A DNA stretch of 13,280 bases from JADFOB01 sp964651325. Lineage in GTDB: Bacteria > Planctomycetota > Phycisphaerae > UBA1845. How positions within the stretch are numbered: the first letter of the stretch is position 1; the number at the start of each line of letters is the position of its first letter. The stretch spans positions 1 through 13,280 of the forward strand of contig CAZYXP010000093.1 in the NCBI GenBank assembly GCA_964651325.1, given 5' to 3'. The notes under the pieces were generated by a model. That model saw nothing but the letters and a program-made list of their open reading frames with translations, had not been told where the DNA came from and made no database searches. Below are positions 7,301 to 13,206 of the stretch, one piece after another. A program made the position numbers and the translations under genes.

Positions 7301-7435
7301 GCGCTGAACACAGGCGTCGGCGCGGAAGTCCAGCGCCCCCTTGCCACGGTTGTCATCGGCGGCGTCTTGACATCGACGATGCTGACCCTGCTCGTGCTGC
7401 CGGTGTTCTATTCTTTGCTAGGCGGAAAACGGTAA
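4379..7435 (+). CDS. Heavy-metal efflux RND pump, CzcA-like (HME family)
   Basis: This 1018-residue inner-membrane protein is the proton-driven pump of a tripartite efflux system. TM1 lies near residues 13-31. The first periplasmic half contains the L-P-I-D-A-F-P-D-T-T motif (34-43). A helix cluster from about 338 includes A-I-D-F-G-L-I-V-D with D393, D399 and E406. The spacing equals that of the essential CzcA residues D402, D408 and E415. The second periplasmic half has Q-P-I-E-M-R-V-N-E-M-V-A-G (652-664). The last helices end at V-L-P-V-F-Y-S-L-L. The D-F-G-x3-D signature and Glu660, where CusA appears to carry a copper-binding Met, favour divalent cations such as Zn, Co or Cd over Cu or Ag. 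ATG at 4379 was chosen because GGGGAG (4364-4369) lies 9 nt upstream; an ATG at 4346 overlaps the adaptor gene. Confidence 0.93.
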   Translation: MLNDIIFWSLRHRFVVIAIATGLAATGAFSLSRLPIDAFPDTTPVQVQINTVAPALSPVEIEQQITFPVEQTISGLKGLVEVRSLSKFGLSQVTVIFNDDTDIYLARQQVMERLSTVELLEGLPRPAMGPVATGLGEVFHYLLTSDTKNLSDLRSIQDWIIRPQLRSVSGVAEVNSWGGLERHYQVVVDPAKLIKYDVSLSDLFRALRRNNANVGGGSITRSGEQLLVQGIGFVSTLEEIGNIVITAQDGMPIYVRDLGDVIDGHEVRRGAVTYGGEGEAVLGLGFMLMGENSRDVTERLKTRMQQVRMSLPPDVEVKTLYDRTDLVDQVLGTVRTNLFEGAVLVVAVLFFFLGNIRAGLIVALAIPLSMLFAGNLMLRVGIAGSLMSLGAIDFGLIVDSSVIMIENSVRHLTDSRDGRSRIEIVRDAAIEVRRPTMFGELIIMIVYLPILTLEGIEGKLFSPMALTVIFALAGSMVASLTLMPVLASLCLPKKLKDREPLIIRIAKRAYAPLLRFVLRARAAVLSTTVVALVGAVWMALNLGAVFIPRLSEGAIVINTVRLAGVSVEESVRYGSQIERLLLETFPEEINDIWSRTGTAEVATDPMGIELTDIFITLHPRSQWKSADTQAELVSMMEGTLSTMPAMRAIFTQPIEMRVNEMVAGIRSDLGVKVFGDDFDQLKILAEQIEGILKAIPGSADTVTEQVTGLPMLKIRLRQDQLARYGVPASEVLDFIAAIGNIPIGEIRQGQVRFPLSVRLPDAYRTDPERVASLLIPTASGQLLPLARLAELEIVDGPSTINREWSKRRVVVQCNARGRDVAGLVAEARKRIEAEIDFPPGYFVRYGGQFEHLQRAATRLMFVVPLALALIFVLLYITYGRVTDVVRIFMTLPLSAVGGILALYLRDMPFSISAGVGFVAMSGVSVLGDMVFVSYLRGLLDKGVAMYEAIEQTAMMRLRPVLMTGLVAALGFVPMALNTGVGAEVQRPLATVVIGGVLTSTMLTLLVLPVFYSLLGGKR

Positions 7436-7456
7436 CCCACGCGCGCATCACGCCGC

Positions 7457-8068
7457 CTACGGCTTTGGTTTAGGAGCGGCCTTCGGTTTCGGGTTTGGCA
7501 GGCGGGAAGCCTTCGTAACCTTACCCGAGAGCACGCCGCCGTAGCCTGTGCCGAACCATGTGCCCGCGTAGAACCCCTTGTAGATCATCACGCGGGCGGA
7601 ATACGTGCCGATCATCGGCACGGCCAGGTTGTCCACGGTGATGATCGGCGTGTCACCCGACCAGACGACTCGCACCAGAATCGGCAATTCGACATCCTTG
7701 TCGGCGTACTTGATCCGTGCGGTGATGACCCAAAAATCCCCAGCGGTCTGCTCCACCCGGCTTATGGTGTAGGATTCCGGCTGCGGGTCGCTCAGCGTCA
7801 CGGGTTTGGAGATTCCGTCGCCCATGGTCATCTGCCACGTGCCCGAAAGCACGGCGTCCGTCATCACGTCCTTGAACCGCTGCTCGGGCGTAGTACCGCC
7901 CGGCGCACGGTCCGGCTTGCCTTCGGGCGCTTGGCCCGCCTGCTTCTTGTGCTTCGTGGAACTGTCCATCTCTTGAGCGTGGAGGGTCTGGTTTGCTGCC
8001 CCAAGCATGATGGTCAGCGAGAAAAAGAAAGCGCCCAGAGCTCCGATCCGCGACGTTGATGCTTTCAT
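7457..8068 (-). CDS. Secreted protein of unknown function ('GTYSARVMIY' type)
   Basis: This 203-residue protein has a signal peptide (hydrophobic core about 10-24, likely cut after L-H-A near residue 31). A charged Lys/Gly/Pro linker (about 35-60) follows, then a compact domain beginning L-S-G-T-W-Q-M-T. The domain continues W-V-I-T-A-R-I-K-Y and W-S-G-D-T-P-I-I-T-V-D, and later I-G-T-Y-S-A-R-V-M-I-Y and Y-A-G-T-W. The tail is Lys-Pro rich. The pattern of short strands with repeated G-T-W suggests a small beta-barrel, perhaps lipocalin-like. I associate such proteins with planctomycetes but know no function. ATG at 8068 has GAGAG about 9 nt upstream and starts the signal peptide cleanly; a GTG at 8101 adds 11 polar residues. 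The gene converges on the pump gene, with 21 bp between stops and no clear terminator. Confidence 0.78.
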   Translation of the reverse strand: MKASTSRIGALGAFFFSLTIMLGAANQTLHAQEMDSSTKHKKQAGQAPEGKPDRAPGGTTPEQRFKDVMTDAVLSGTWQMTMGDGISKPVTLSDPQPESYTISRVEQTAGDFWVITARIKYADKDVELPILVRVVWSGDTPIITVDNLAVPMIGTYSARVMIYKGFYAGTWFGTGYGGVLSGKVTKASRLPNPKPKAAPKPKP

Positions 8069-8113
8069 GCCGTTGTCTCTCTGTTGCCCATGCGAGTTCA
8101 CGGCGGCTCAAGT

Positions 8114-8151
8114 CCGGTGCCACCTGCGAGTCTCCAACCGAAGGTGGCCGG
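8114..8151. repeat. Bulged hairpin element, possible interspersed repeat
   Basis: CCGG-(TG)-CCACCT (8114-8125) pairs with AGGTGG-CCGG (8142-8151). The result is a 10-bp stem with a 2-nt bulge and a 16-nt loop. It lies just upstream of the secreted-protein gene in the divergent gap 8069-8361. There is no T-tract on either strand, so termination is not supported. The shape resembles REP-type palindromes, but only one copy is in the window. Confidence 0.5.
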
Positions 8152-8274
8152 GCTACATGGTTGAGCACCAGGTAAAAAGCGCCGACAGCCCTTCAACCGG
8201 CTTGGCCGCGTTGACGCAGGCATCATACCATGCAGATGGCGGGCTGGGAAAGTGGGTCGGTTTGAGGCGCCCGT

Positions 8275-8303
8275 TTGCACGATCCGCGGGCCTTGGGTAG
8301 ATT
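8275..8303 (+). promoter_or_regulatory. Weak candidate promoter for the symporter gene
   Basis: TTGCAC (8275-8280) and TAGATT (8298-8303) are spaced by 17 bp. They match the -35 and -10 consensus at 3/6 and 4/6 positions. The predicted start near 8310 would leave a leader of about 50 nt before the GTG at 8362. Confidence 0.3.
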
Positions 8304-8361
8304 CCGACCCGGCCCCTGTCCCAACTGAGCAAGATCGCGCCCTTCCGCGAAAGGACTTGCC

Positions 8362-9696
8362 GTGAAAAAAGGACCCAAGAAGAGTCGTCTGACCCTGTGG
8401 ATCTGCATCGCCATCGGCAGCGCGGTTTTGACAGCGCTCGCGTTGCCAGAGGCGGCCACAAAGCTCCACGTAGGCGGCGAGGTGTTTCTGCGGCTGCTCA
8501 AAATGATGGTCGTGCCGCTTGTGATCACCAGCGTCATGTCCGGCATTTTGGGCATGGGCGACGTCCGCAAGCTGGGCCGGCCCGGCGGCTGCGCGATCCT
8601 GTACTACCTGTGTACGACCGTCCTTGCGGTCGTCGTCGGGCTGATCGTCGTCAACGTCGTCCAGCCGGGTGTGGGCACCATCGACCAGGCGACGCTCGAT
8701 CAACTCTCGTACAAGAGCGACACGACCGAGGCCCGTGAGGAAATCCTAACCCACTTGACTGAATCCACCGGCCTGAGCGAAGAAAAAGTCACGGGCGTTT
8801 TCGAACAGTTGTCAGACCCAACAGAGGAACCGCCCACCGTGGGCATGATCTTCAAGAACCTCCTGCTCATGCTGTTCACGGACAATCTCATCGGCAGTGC
8901 GGCGTCGACGGACCTTCTCCCGCTCATCGTGTTCAGCATCATATTCGCGGGGATGCTCACGACGCTGGGCGAGCGGGTCGCCGTGCTGACCAGCCTCATC
9001 AATCAGATCAACGACGCCCTGATGGCGTTCATCCTGCTGCTGATGAAGGCCGCGCCGTTGGGTATTTTCTGCCTCGTGGCCGCACGGTTCGGCGAGGCCC
9101 AGGCCGAGGGAAAATTCATCGAGGTCCTGCAACAAACCGGCTGGTACGTGGCCACGGTGCTGGGCGGGCTGGCGATTCATGCCTTCGGCACGCTGCCGCT
9201 GATCCTGTGGATCTTCACCCGCAGGAACCCCTACCGCTTCATGTACCAAATGTCCCAGGCCCTTCTGACGGCGTATTCGACGGCCAGCTCGTCTGCGACG
9301 CTGCCGGTTACGATGGAGTGCGCCACCACCAAGGCCGGTATTTCCCAGCGATCCGCCGAATTTGTCTTGCCGCTTGGCGCCACGATCAACATGGACGGCA
9401 CCGCGCTCTACGAGGCCGTCGCCGCGATTTTCATCGCCCAGGCGATTCCCGGGTTCGATCTGACCTTTCTCCAGCAAGTGGTCATCGCCGTAACGGCCAC
9501 GCTCGCAGCCATCGGCGCCGCGGGCATCCCGGAGGCCGGGCTCGTCACGATGTTGATCGTGCTCAACGCGGTGGGTCTACCGCTGGAATACATCGGCCTG
9601 ATCCTATCCGTGGATTGGTTCCTGGATCGATTCCGCACCGCGGTCAACGCCTTCGGCGACTCCGTCGGAGCCGCCATTGTGGATAAGACGCTCTGA
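8362..9696 (+). CDS. Dicarboxylate/amino-acid:cation symporter (DAACS, GltP/EAAT-like)
   Basis: This 444-residue inner-membrane transporter couples uptake of glutamate, aspartate or C4-dicarboxylates to Na+ or H+. Hallmarks are visible: the HP1 serine motif S309-S-S-A-T-L-P, N-M-D-G-T (343-347), HP2 A-A-G-I-P-E-A-G (386-393), and the TM8 series D418, D422, R425, N429, D433. R425 corresponds to the GltPh Arg397 that holds the substrate side-chain carboxylate, so acidic substrates are expected. HP2-TM8 reads much like animal EAATs. A hydrophilic insert of about 50 residues (105-158, many Glu and Thr) lies between TM3 and TM4, where EAATs also carry an insert. The start is GTG at 8362, with AAAGGA (8350-8355) 6 nt upstream; the next residues, K-K-G-P-K-K, suit a cytoplasmic N-terminus. 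It appears monocistronic. Confidence 0.93.
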   Translation: MKKGPKKSRLTLWICIAIGSAVLTALALPEAATKLHVGGEVFLRLLKMMVVPLVITSVMSGILGMGDVRKLGRPGGCAILYYLCTTVLAVVVGLIVVNVVQPGVGTIDQATLDQLSYKSDTTEAREEILTHLTESTGLSEEKVTGVFEQLSDPTEEPPTVGMIFKNLLLMLFTDNLIGSAASTDLLPLIVFSIIFAGMLTTLGERVAVLTSLINQINDALMAFILLLMKAAPLGIFCLVAARFGEAQAEGKFIEVLQQTGWYVATVLGGLAIHAFGTLPLILWIFTRRNPYRFMYQMSQALLTAYSTASSSATLPVTMECATTKAGISQRSAEFVLPLGATINMDGTALYEAVAAIFIAQAIPGFDLTFLQQVVIAVTATLAAIGAAGIPEAGLVTMLIVLNAVGLPLEYIGLILSVDWFLDRFRTAVNAFGDSVGAAIVDKTL

Positions 9697-9805
9697 TCAC
9701 AGGGTCGCGGAACAGCGTTACCCAGCGGCAAGACGCCTATTCTCGATATCTGCATGCACACTTTGCAGCCCACATCGGTTAGTGCTTATTCTTCCCTAAG
9801 GATGC

Positions 9806-9835
9806 TTGCGGCGCGTATCGCCATACCTATATAGT
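9806..9835 (+). promoter_or_regulatory. Candidate promoter in the gap after the symporter
   Basis: TATAGT (9830-9835; 5/6 to the -10 consensus) sits in the only A/T-rich patch of the gap. It follows TTGCGG (9806-9811; 3/6 to -35) after 18 bp. The predicted start, 9841-9843, falls at the first base of a hairpin, and an intrinsic terminator lies 110 bp further on. Confidence 0.4.
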
Positions 9836-9840
9836 TTATT

Positions 9841-9990
9841 CGAGGTGACGAGCCCTATCACTCGAGCGATGTTTCTGCGGCGTGCCCCAACGGCGAACGC
9901 AGAGGAGATTGAATCTTAGGAGGGGGGCGACAGCGCGGGACACGCCGCGCACGCGGGCGGAGCGAGGGGAACTCCGCCTGCGACTTTTTT
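9841..9990 (+). ncRNA. Candidate structured small RNA of about 150 nt
   Basis: The stretch between the promoter-like site and the terminator folds by eye into consecutive hairpins. Stem 1 pairs CGA-(G)-GTGA (9841-9848) with TCAC-TCG (9858-9864). Stem 2 pairs TCTGCG (9874-9879) with CGCAGA (9898-9903), with an inner GCC/GGC helix. Stem 3 pairs GCGCGG (9933-9938) with CCGCGC (9945-9950). Stem 4 is the terminator (9952-9982). An unpaired AGGAGG lies at 9918-9923 with no start codon in range. It matches no RNA family I can name; I looked for tmRNA, RNase P, SRP, 6S and TPP-riboswitch landmarks. It could instead be the 3' end of the symporter mRNA or a leader acting on the transketolase gene. Confidence 0.4.
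9952..9990 (+). terminator. Strong intrinsic (Rho-independent) terminator
   Basis: The stem 9952-9962 pairs with 9972-9982 over 11 consecutive base pairs, with a single G-U wobble and a 9-nt loop. Two bases later comes T6 (9985-9990) and then a further T-rich stretch. It would end either the symporter transcript, with a 3' UTR of about 290 nt, or a shorter RNA started near 9842. Confidence 0.85.
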
Positions 9991-10131
9991 CTTCATTCCG
10001 CTCAACCTGCCGGTTCCGCGCTCAACGGCCAATCCCCATCCGGCTCGGAGCACCCGCACGGAATCCTATCCAACACTGCCCCCGACCATGCCAGATCCGG
10101 AAGGGCCGGGCTTCGCCGAGAGCCTCTTGAT

Positions 10132-10153
10132 TGTGAAAAACGCACGTTTCACA
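10132..10153. promoter_or_regulatory. Perfect inverted repeat upstream of transketolase
   Basis: TGTGAAA (10132-10138) and TTTCACA (10147-10153) are perfect inverted copies with an 8-bp spacer. The outer TGTGA/TCACA half-sites resemble CRP/FNR-type half-sites, but their 12-bp spacing is not the usual 6. It lies about 160 bp upstream of the transketolase start and just above a weak promoter candidate at 10195-10223, a good position for an operator. Confidence 0.4.
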
Positions 10154-10194
10154 GCGATCGAGCAGTGGCGGAGTTGATCCCGACTCTTCCGCCC

Positions 10195-10223
10195 TTGATC
10201 GAGCGGTGGGCCGACGCTACGCT
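10195..10223 (+). promoter_or_regulatory. Weak candidate promoter for transketolase
   Basis: TTGATC (10195-10200; 4/6) and TACGCT (10218-10223; 3/6) are spaced by 17 bp. The predicted start near 10230 would give a leader of about 83 nt. Confidence 0.22.
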
Positions 10224-10312
10224 TCCCGATGAGCGGGTTTCTGCGGGGTTCGATTGGGCGAGGTTGACCGCCCTGCCGCAGGCGCATCTCAATCTACAAA
10301 CGGGAGAATTCC

Positions 10313-12247
10313 TTGTCCGCGACAAGCACCGCGCACGCCAAAGCCGTCGAACTCGGCAAACATGTTGTCCGCATGACCACGGCCGCCGGGTCGGGGCATC
10401 CGTCCAGCGCTCTGGCATTGGGGCATATCGTCTACGAGCTCATGTACAAGCACATGCGCTACGATCCTGGCGATCCGTGGAATGAACGAAACGACCGACT
10501 CGTGCTCTCGATCGGCCATGCCGTACCGATTGTCTATGCGGCCTACGCCGATTTGGCCGGTGCCGTCGGCGAAAGCCCCGAAAACAAGCAAACTCTAGAA
10601 ATCGCCCAATTGGATACGCTTCGCGAGTTGGGCAGCGTCTTGGATGGGCACCCGAACCCGGCCGAAGGCTTCCCGTTCTTCGATGCCGCGACGGGCTCTT
10701 TGGGCCAGGGGCTTTCCGTGGCCGCCGGCCTGGCCCTGGGGGCGCGACTCAACGGAATCGACAAACGCATTTTTGCCATTATAGGTGATGGGGAAGCACG
10801 CGAGGGGCAGGTCTGGGAGGCGCTGGACTTCATCGTCGATCATCGCCTGACGAACCTGTGCGCAATCTTCAGTTGCAACGGGCACGGTCAAGCGGCAGCC
10901 GTCTCGGCGCAGCAATCTTCCGATGCGCTCGCTGCAAAAATCGCCGCGTTCGGCTGGCAGGTCGAGCAGATCGACGGCCACGATCCGGACGAAATCGCAA
11001 CGGCGCTCGCCAAACTTGAAGAATCGAACAAGCCCCTGGCGATCGTGGCACGAACGGTCAAGGGCTGGGGCTGCGACATGATGCTCGGGCAGAATTTTCA
11101 CGGCAAGCCGATTCCGGCCGCCGAATTGGAACATGCCTGTCAGCAACTGGATGCCACAGGAAGAGAGCTCGCCGCAACGTCGAACGGGGCGATTCGCCCG
11201 GAAATACGTACAGGCGAGACCCCGCTGCGACCACCAACGCCGATCAAGCTGCCGGGGTTGGAGGCGGCGTTTCGGCATGCCGGATTGGACGCGGTGCTGG
11301 AAAAGAAAATGCTGGCCACCCGCGCCGGGTACGGCGTCGCGTTGGCCACGCTCGGGGCGACCGACAACCGGATCGTTTGCTTGGACGCCGATGTGAGCAA
11401 TTCCACCTATGCCAACCGCTTTGCTGAGACCTTCCCGGACCGATTCTTCGAGTGCAAGATCGCCGAACAGAACATGATCAGCGTCGCGTCCGGGCTGGCG
11501 GCGAGCGGGCGTATTCCGTTCGCCAGCAGCTTCGCCAAGTTCATCGCCCGGGCCGCCGATCAGATCGACCTGGCAGCGATTACCCGGGCGAACATCAAAA
11601 TCGTCGGCTCGCATGCGGGCGTCTCGCTCGGTGCGGACGGCCCCTCGCAGATGGCCGTATCCGATGTCGCCTACTTCCGGAGCCTCACGCGAACGGAAGT
11701 CGAAGCCGGCCGGCCGCTCTGTCGGCTGTTTCAGCCGTCGGATGCCGTGAGCGCCTACCGCTGCGTGGAACTCATGGCCAACACCAACGGCCTCTGTTAC
11801 ATGCGTACACACCGCCCGGTAGCGAATTTCCTCTACCCCTTGGACGAGACATTCGACCTTAGCGGATGCAAGCATCTTCGCGAAGGAAAGAACGCTACGT
11901 TGGTCAGCAGTGGATACATGCTGCACACCGCTATCGAGGCAGCCGAGCGTCTGGCCAAGGGCGGCGTTTCCTGCAACGTTTTCGACGCCTACATGTTCCC
12001 GCTTGATTCGAGCGAGATTCTGGATGCCGCCCAAGCCGCCGGCGGCGCCATCGTCACCGTCGAGGACAATTACGTCGGCGGCCTCTATTCAGAGATTGCC
12101 GAGGCCGCCGCGGCGGTCGATGGCGTCAGCGTGCACGGCCTCTACGCCCAGCGCGTACCCAAATCGGCCAAGACTGCCGGCGAAATCTTTGATTATGTCG
12201 GCGTGGGGCTGGATCAATTGATCCAACAAGTGCGGTCGCTCGTATAG
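10313..12247 (+). CDS. tkt: Transketolase, short animal-like type
   Basis: This cytosolic thiamine-diphosphate enzyme of the pentose-phosphate pathway moves two-carbon ketol units between sugar phosphates. At 644 residues it matches the short transketolase lineage that includes the animal enzymes (about 620). Visible motifs are G-S-G-H-P (26-30), S-I-G-H-A (66-70), D-G-H-P (111-114) and G-S-L-G-Q-G. The diphosphate/Mg site is G-D-G-E (158-161) with N189 in S-C-N-G-H-G-Q. The catalytic Glu is E385 in C-K-I-A-E-Q-N-M, and G-S-H-A-G-V-S-L-G-A-D-G-P-S-Q-M covers 432-447. The last motif is of the animal type rather than the T-H-D-S-I-G-x-G-E-D-G-P-T-H-Q of E. coli. The start is TTG at 10313: an in-frame stop at 10262-10264 leaves no earlier start, GGGAG (10302-10306) lies 6 nt upstream, and the first residues are conserved. 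The next ATG (10373) would remove them. Confidence 0.95.
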   Translation: MSATSTAHAKAVELGKHVVRMTTAAGSGHPSSALALGHIVYELMYKHMRYDPGDPWNERNDRLVLSIGHAVPIVYAAYADLAGAVGESPENKQTLEIAQLDTLRELGSVLDGHPNPAEGFPFFDAATGSLGQGLSVAAGLALGARLNGIDKRIFAIIGDGEAREGQVWEALDFIVDHRLTNLCAIFSCNGHGQAAAVSAQQSSDALAAKIAAFGWQVEQIDGHDPDEIATALAKLEESNKPLAIVARTVKGWGCDMMLGQNFHGKPIPAAELEHACQQLDATGRELAATSNGAIRPEIRTGETPLRPPTPIKLPGLEAAFRHAGLDAVLEKKMLATRAGYGVALATLGATDNRIVCLDADVSNSTYANRFAETFPDRFFECKIAEQNMISVASGLAASGRIPFASSFAKFIARAADQIDLAAITRANIKIVGSHAGVSLGADGPSQMAVSDVAYFRSLTRTEVEAGRPLCRLFQPSDAVSAYRCVELMANTNGLCYMRTHRPVANFLYPLDETFDLSGCKHLREGKNATLVSSGYMLHTAIEAAERLAKGGVSCNVFDAYMFPLDSSEILDAAQAAGGAIVTVEDNYVGGLYSEIAEAAAAVDGVSVHGLYAQRVPKSAKTAGEIFDYVGVGLDQLIQQVRSLV

Positions 12248-12288
12248 AGAGTGAGATCGGGGAGGCGCATCCTGATCCGAACCGCGCT

Positions 12289-12343
12289 CGCCCCTAAGCG
12301 GATGGACCGATGCAACCACGGCCCCTCCCCTTAGGGGCGGGGC
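12289..12343 (+). terminator. GC-rich hairpin after transketolase with a competing pairing
   Basis: GCCCC-T-CCCC (12321-12330) pairs with GGGG-C-GGGGC (12334-12343) around a TTA loop, with a single T-C mismatch. The right arm can instead pair with an upstream segment: CGCCCCTAAG (12289-12298) is a perfect 10-bp complement of CTTAGGGGCG (12330-12339). No T-tract follows, so intrinsic termination is uncertain. The rest of the 243-bp gap before the next gene shows no gene or clear promoter. Confidence 0.45.
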
Positions 12344-12490
12344 TGGGAAAAGGTGCCATCTGATCATGGCCGCGCCAGCAAGGAAGCGGCGCAGCCAGTA
12401 CGACCGCAGATTGCCGATGAACCCGCCCTCGGCACCGATCGTAGACCTATGCATACGCAGGATCCGTTACGCCACCGGAGCAAACAGGCC

Positions 12491-13129
12491 ATGTCGCAAA
12501 CTTGTAGAAACGCCATACCCTGTTGGTACCTGGTCGCCGCGGCGGCTCTTGCCGCCTGGCCGGCGACGGGCTCGGCCCAGACGGCGGCGCCCCCGTCTAG
12601 CCAATCCGCCAATCCCGCCGAATCCGAGTTGTCTGCGGAGCTCTCCATACTGGAGCTCTACGTTGGGCCTTGGAGCGTCACCGAACGGCATTACGATCGC
12701 GCGGGCAAGGTCGTGGCCACGGTCAAGGGCACGGAAGAGGCAACCTGGATTCTCGACAAACATGCGATTCGTCGGGCGTACAACACGGCCACCGATGATT
12801 TCATCTTCCGTGCTATCGGGACCATCTCCTACGGCCAAGTTGACGGAAAATACCACGGCGTGTGGTTCGACAACGTGAGTACGTCCGGGCCGATGACATC
12901 AACGGGCAAGTGGAACGGCGATACGATGACAATGACCTTCACCATCAGCCGTCTTGGCCCAGATGCGAAGCCTGTCATCCATCGTGTTGTAGAGCACTTC
13001 GTCACCAGTACGCTTCGGCAATCCACGACCTACCTGGTCCAGCGCGATCAGGTCATCAAACTGCTTGAAGTCCAGTACAAGCGAGCCCACCCCTGCCCGG
13101 AGAATATCCAGCGCATCTTCGACGGCTAG
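12491..13129 (+). CDS. Secreted DUF1579-like protein
   Basis: This 212-residue protein has a signal peptide (hydrophobic core 13-24, likely cut near G-S-A at 27-29). A low-complexity Ser/Pro/Ala stretch (31-47) follows, then a beta-rich domain. The domain opens L-E-L-Y-V-G-P-W-S-V-T-E-R and runs through G-T-E-E-A-T-W-I-L-D. It continues with G-T-I-S-Y-G-x-V-D-G-K-Y-H-G-V-W-F-D and S-T-G-K-W-N-G-D-T. This order of 'G-x-W', 'G-x-x-x-Y-D-x-x-x-x-K-Y', 'W-F-D' and 'x-G-x-W' resembles DUF1579 proteins, which have no established function. The ATG at 12491 has GGAG (12477-12480) 10 nt upstream and begins the signal peptide. Earlier ATGs at 12353 and 12449 add Arg/His-rich residues with no export signal. 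Tandem orientation after transketolase with a 243-bp gap suggests a separate transcript. Confidence 0.72.
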   Translation: MSQTCRNAIPCWYLVAAAALAAWPATGSAQTAAPPSSQSANPAESELSAELSILELYVGPWSVTERHYDRAGKVVATVKGTEEATWILDKHAIRRAYNTATDDFIFRAIGTISYGQVDGKYHGVWFDNVSTSGPMTSTGKWNGDTMTMTFTISRLGPDAKPVIHRVVEHFVTSTLRQSTTYLVQRDQVIKLLEVQYKRAHPCPENIQRIFDG

Positions 13130-13206
13130 TGTCTAGTCTCGCTTGAATCTGCGGGTACATGCTCCCGGGTGCAGGACAGTTTTGGCGGCGTCCAAGAAGC
13201 GTGCGA

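Larger units (their letters stand above)
9991..10312 (+). other. Gap between the terminator and transketolase
   Basis: No gene can be supported here. A 29-codon frame from ATG 10088 ends at 10177. A frame from GTG 10165 (A-E-L-I-P-T-L-P-P-L-I-E-R-W) has protein-like composition for about 55 codons and then becomes an out-of-frame shadow of transketolase. Neither has a good Shine-Dalgarno sequence. A near-identical 13-bp direct repeat, GATCGAGC(A/G)GTGG, occurs at 10156-10168 and 10197-10209. Leftovers of a decayed gene are possible. Confidence 0.4.

Noticed and set aside
9882..10130. Arg-rich 82-codon frame in the gap after the symporter
   Set aside because: It runs straight through the terminator stem and T-tract, has low-complexity Arg/Pro composition and no convincing Shine-Dalgarno sequence.
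10132..10153. CRP binding site
   Set aside because: The TGTGA and TCACA half-sites are 12 bp apart rather than 6, so a standard CRP site is not supported.
10225..10262. GGTTCGATT segment resembling a tRNA T-arm
   Set aside because: There is no matching T-stem, acceptor stem or anticodon arm around it.
9697..10312. TPP riboswitch upstream of transketolase
   Set aside because: The CTGAGA thi-box core and its partner helices were not found, and transketolase uses thiamine diphosphate as cofactor rather than making it.
10165..10485. 106-codon frame overlapping the start of transketolase
   Set aside because: Its first 55 codons look protein-like, but it lacks a ribosome-binding site and the rest is a shadow of transketolase. 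It was kept only as a note on possible gene remnants.
10595..12034. 479-codon minus-strand open frame
   Set aside because: It lies wholly antisense to transketolase and arises from GC-rich codon bias; the composition shows no fold or family.
12353..12490. N-terminal extension of the DUF1579-like protein
   Set aside because: It would place 46 Arg/His-rich residues before a clear signal peptide, and the start at 12491 has its own Shine-Dalgarno sequence.
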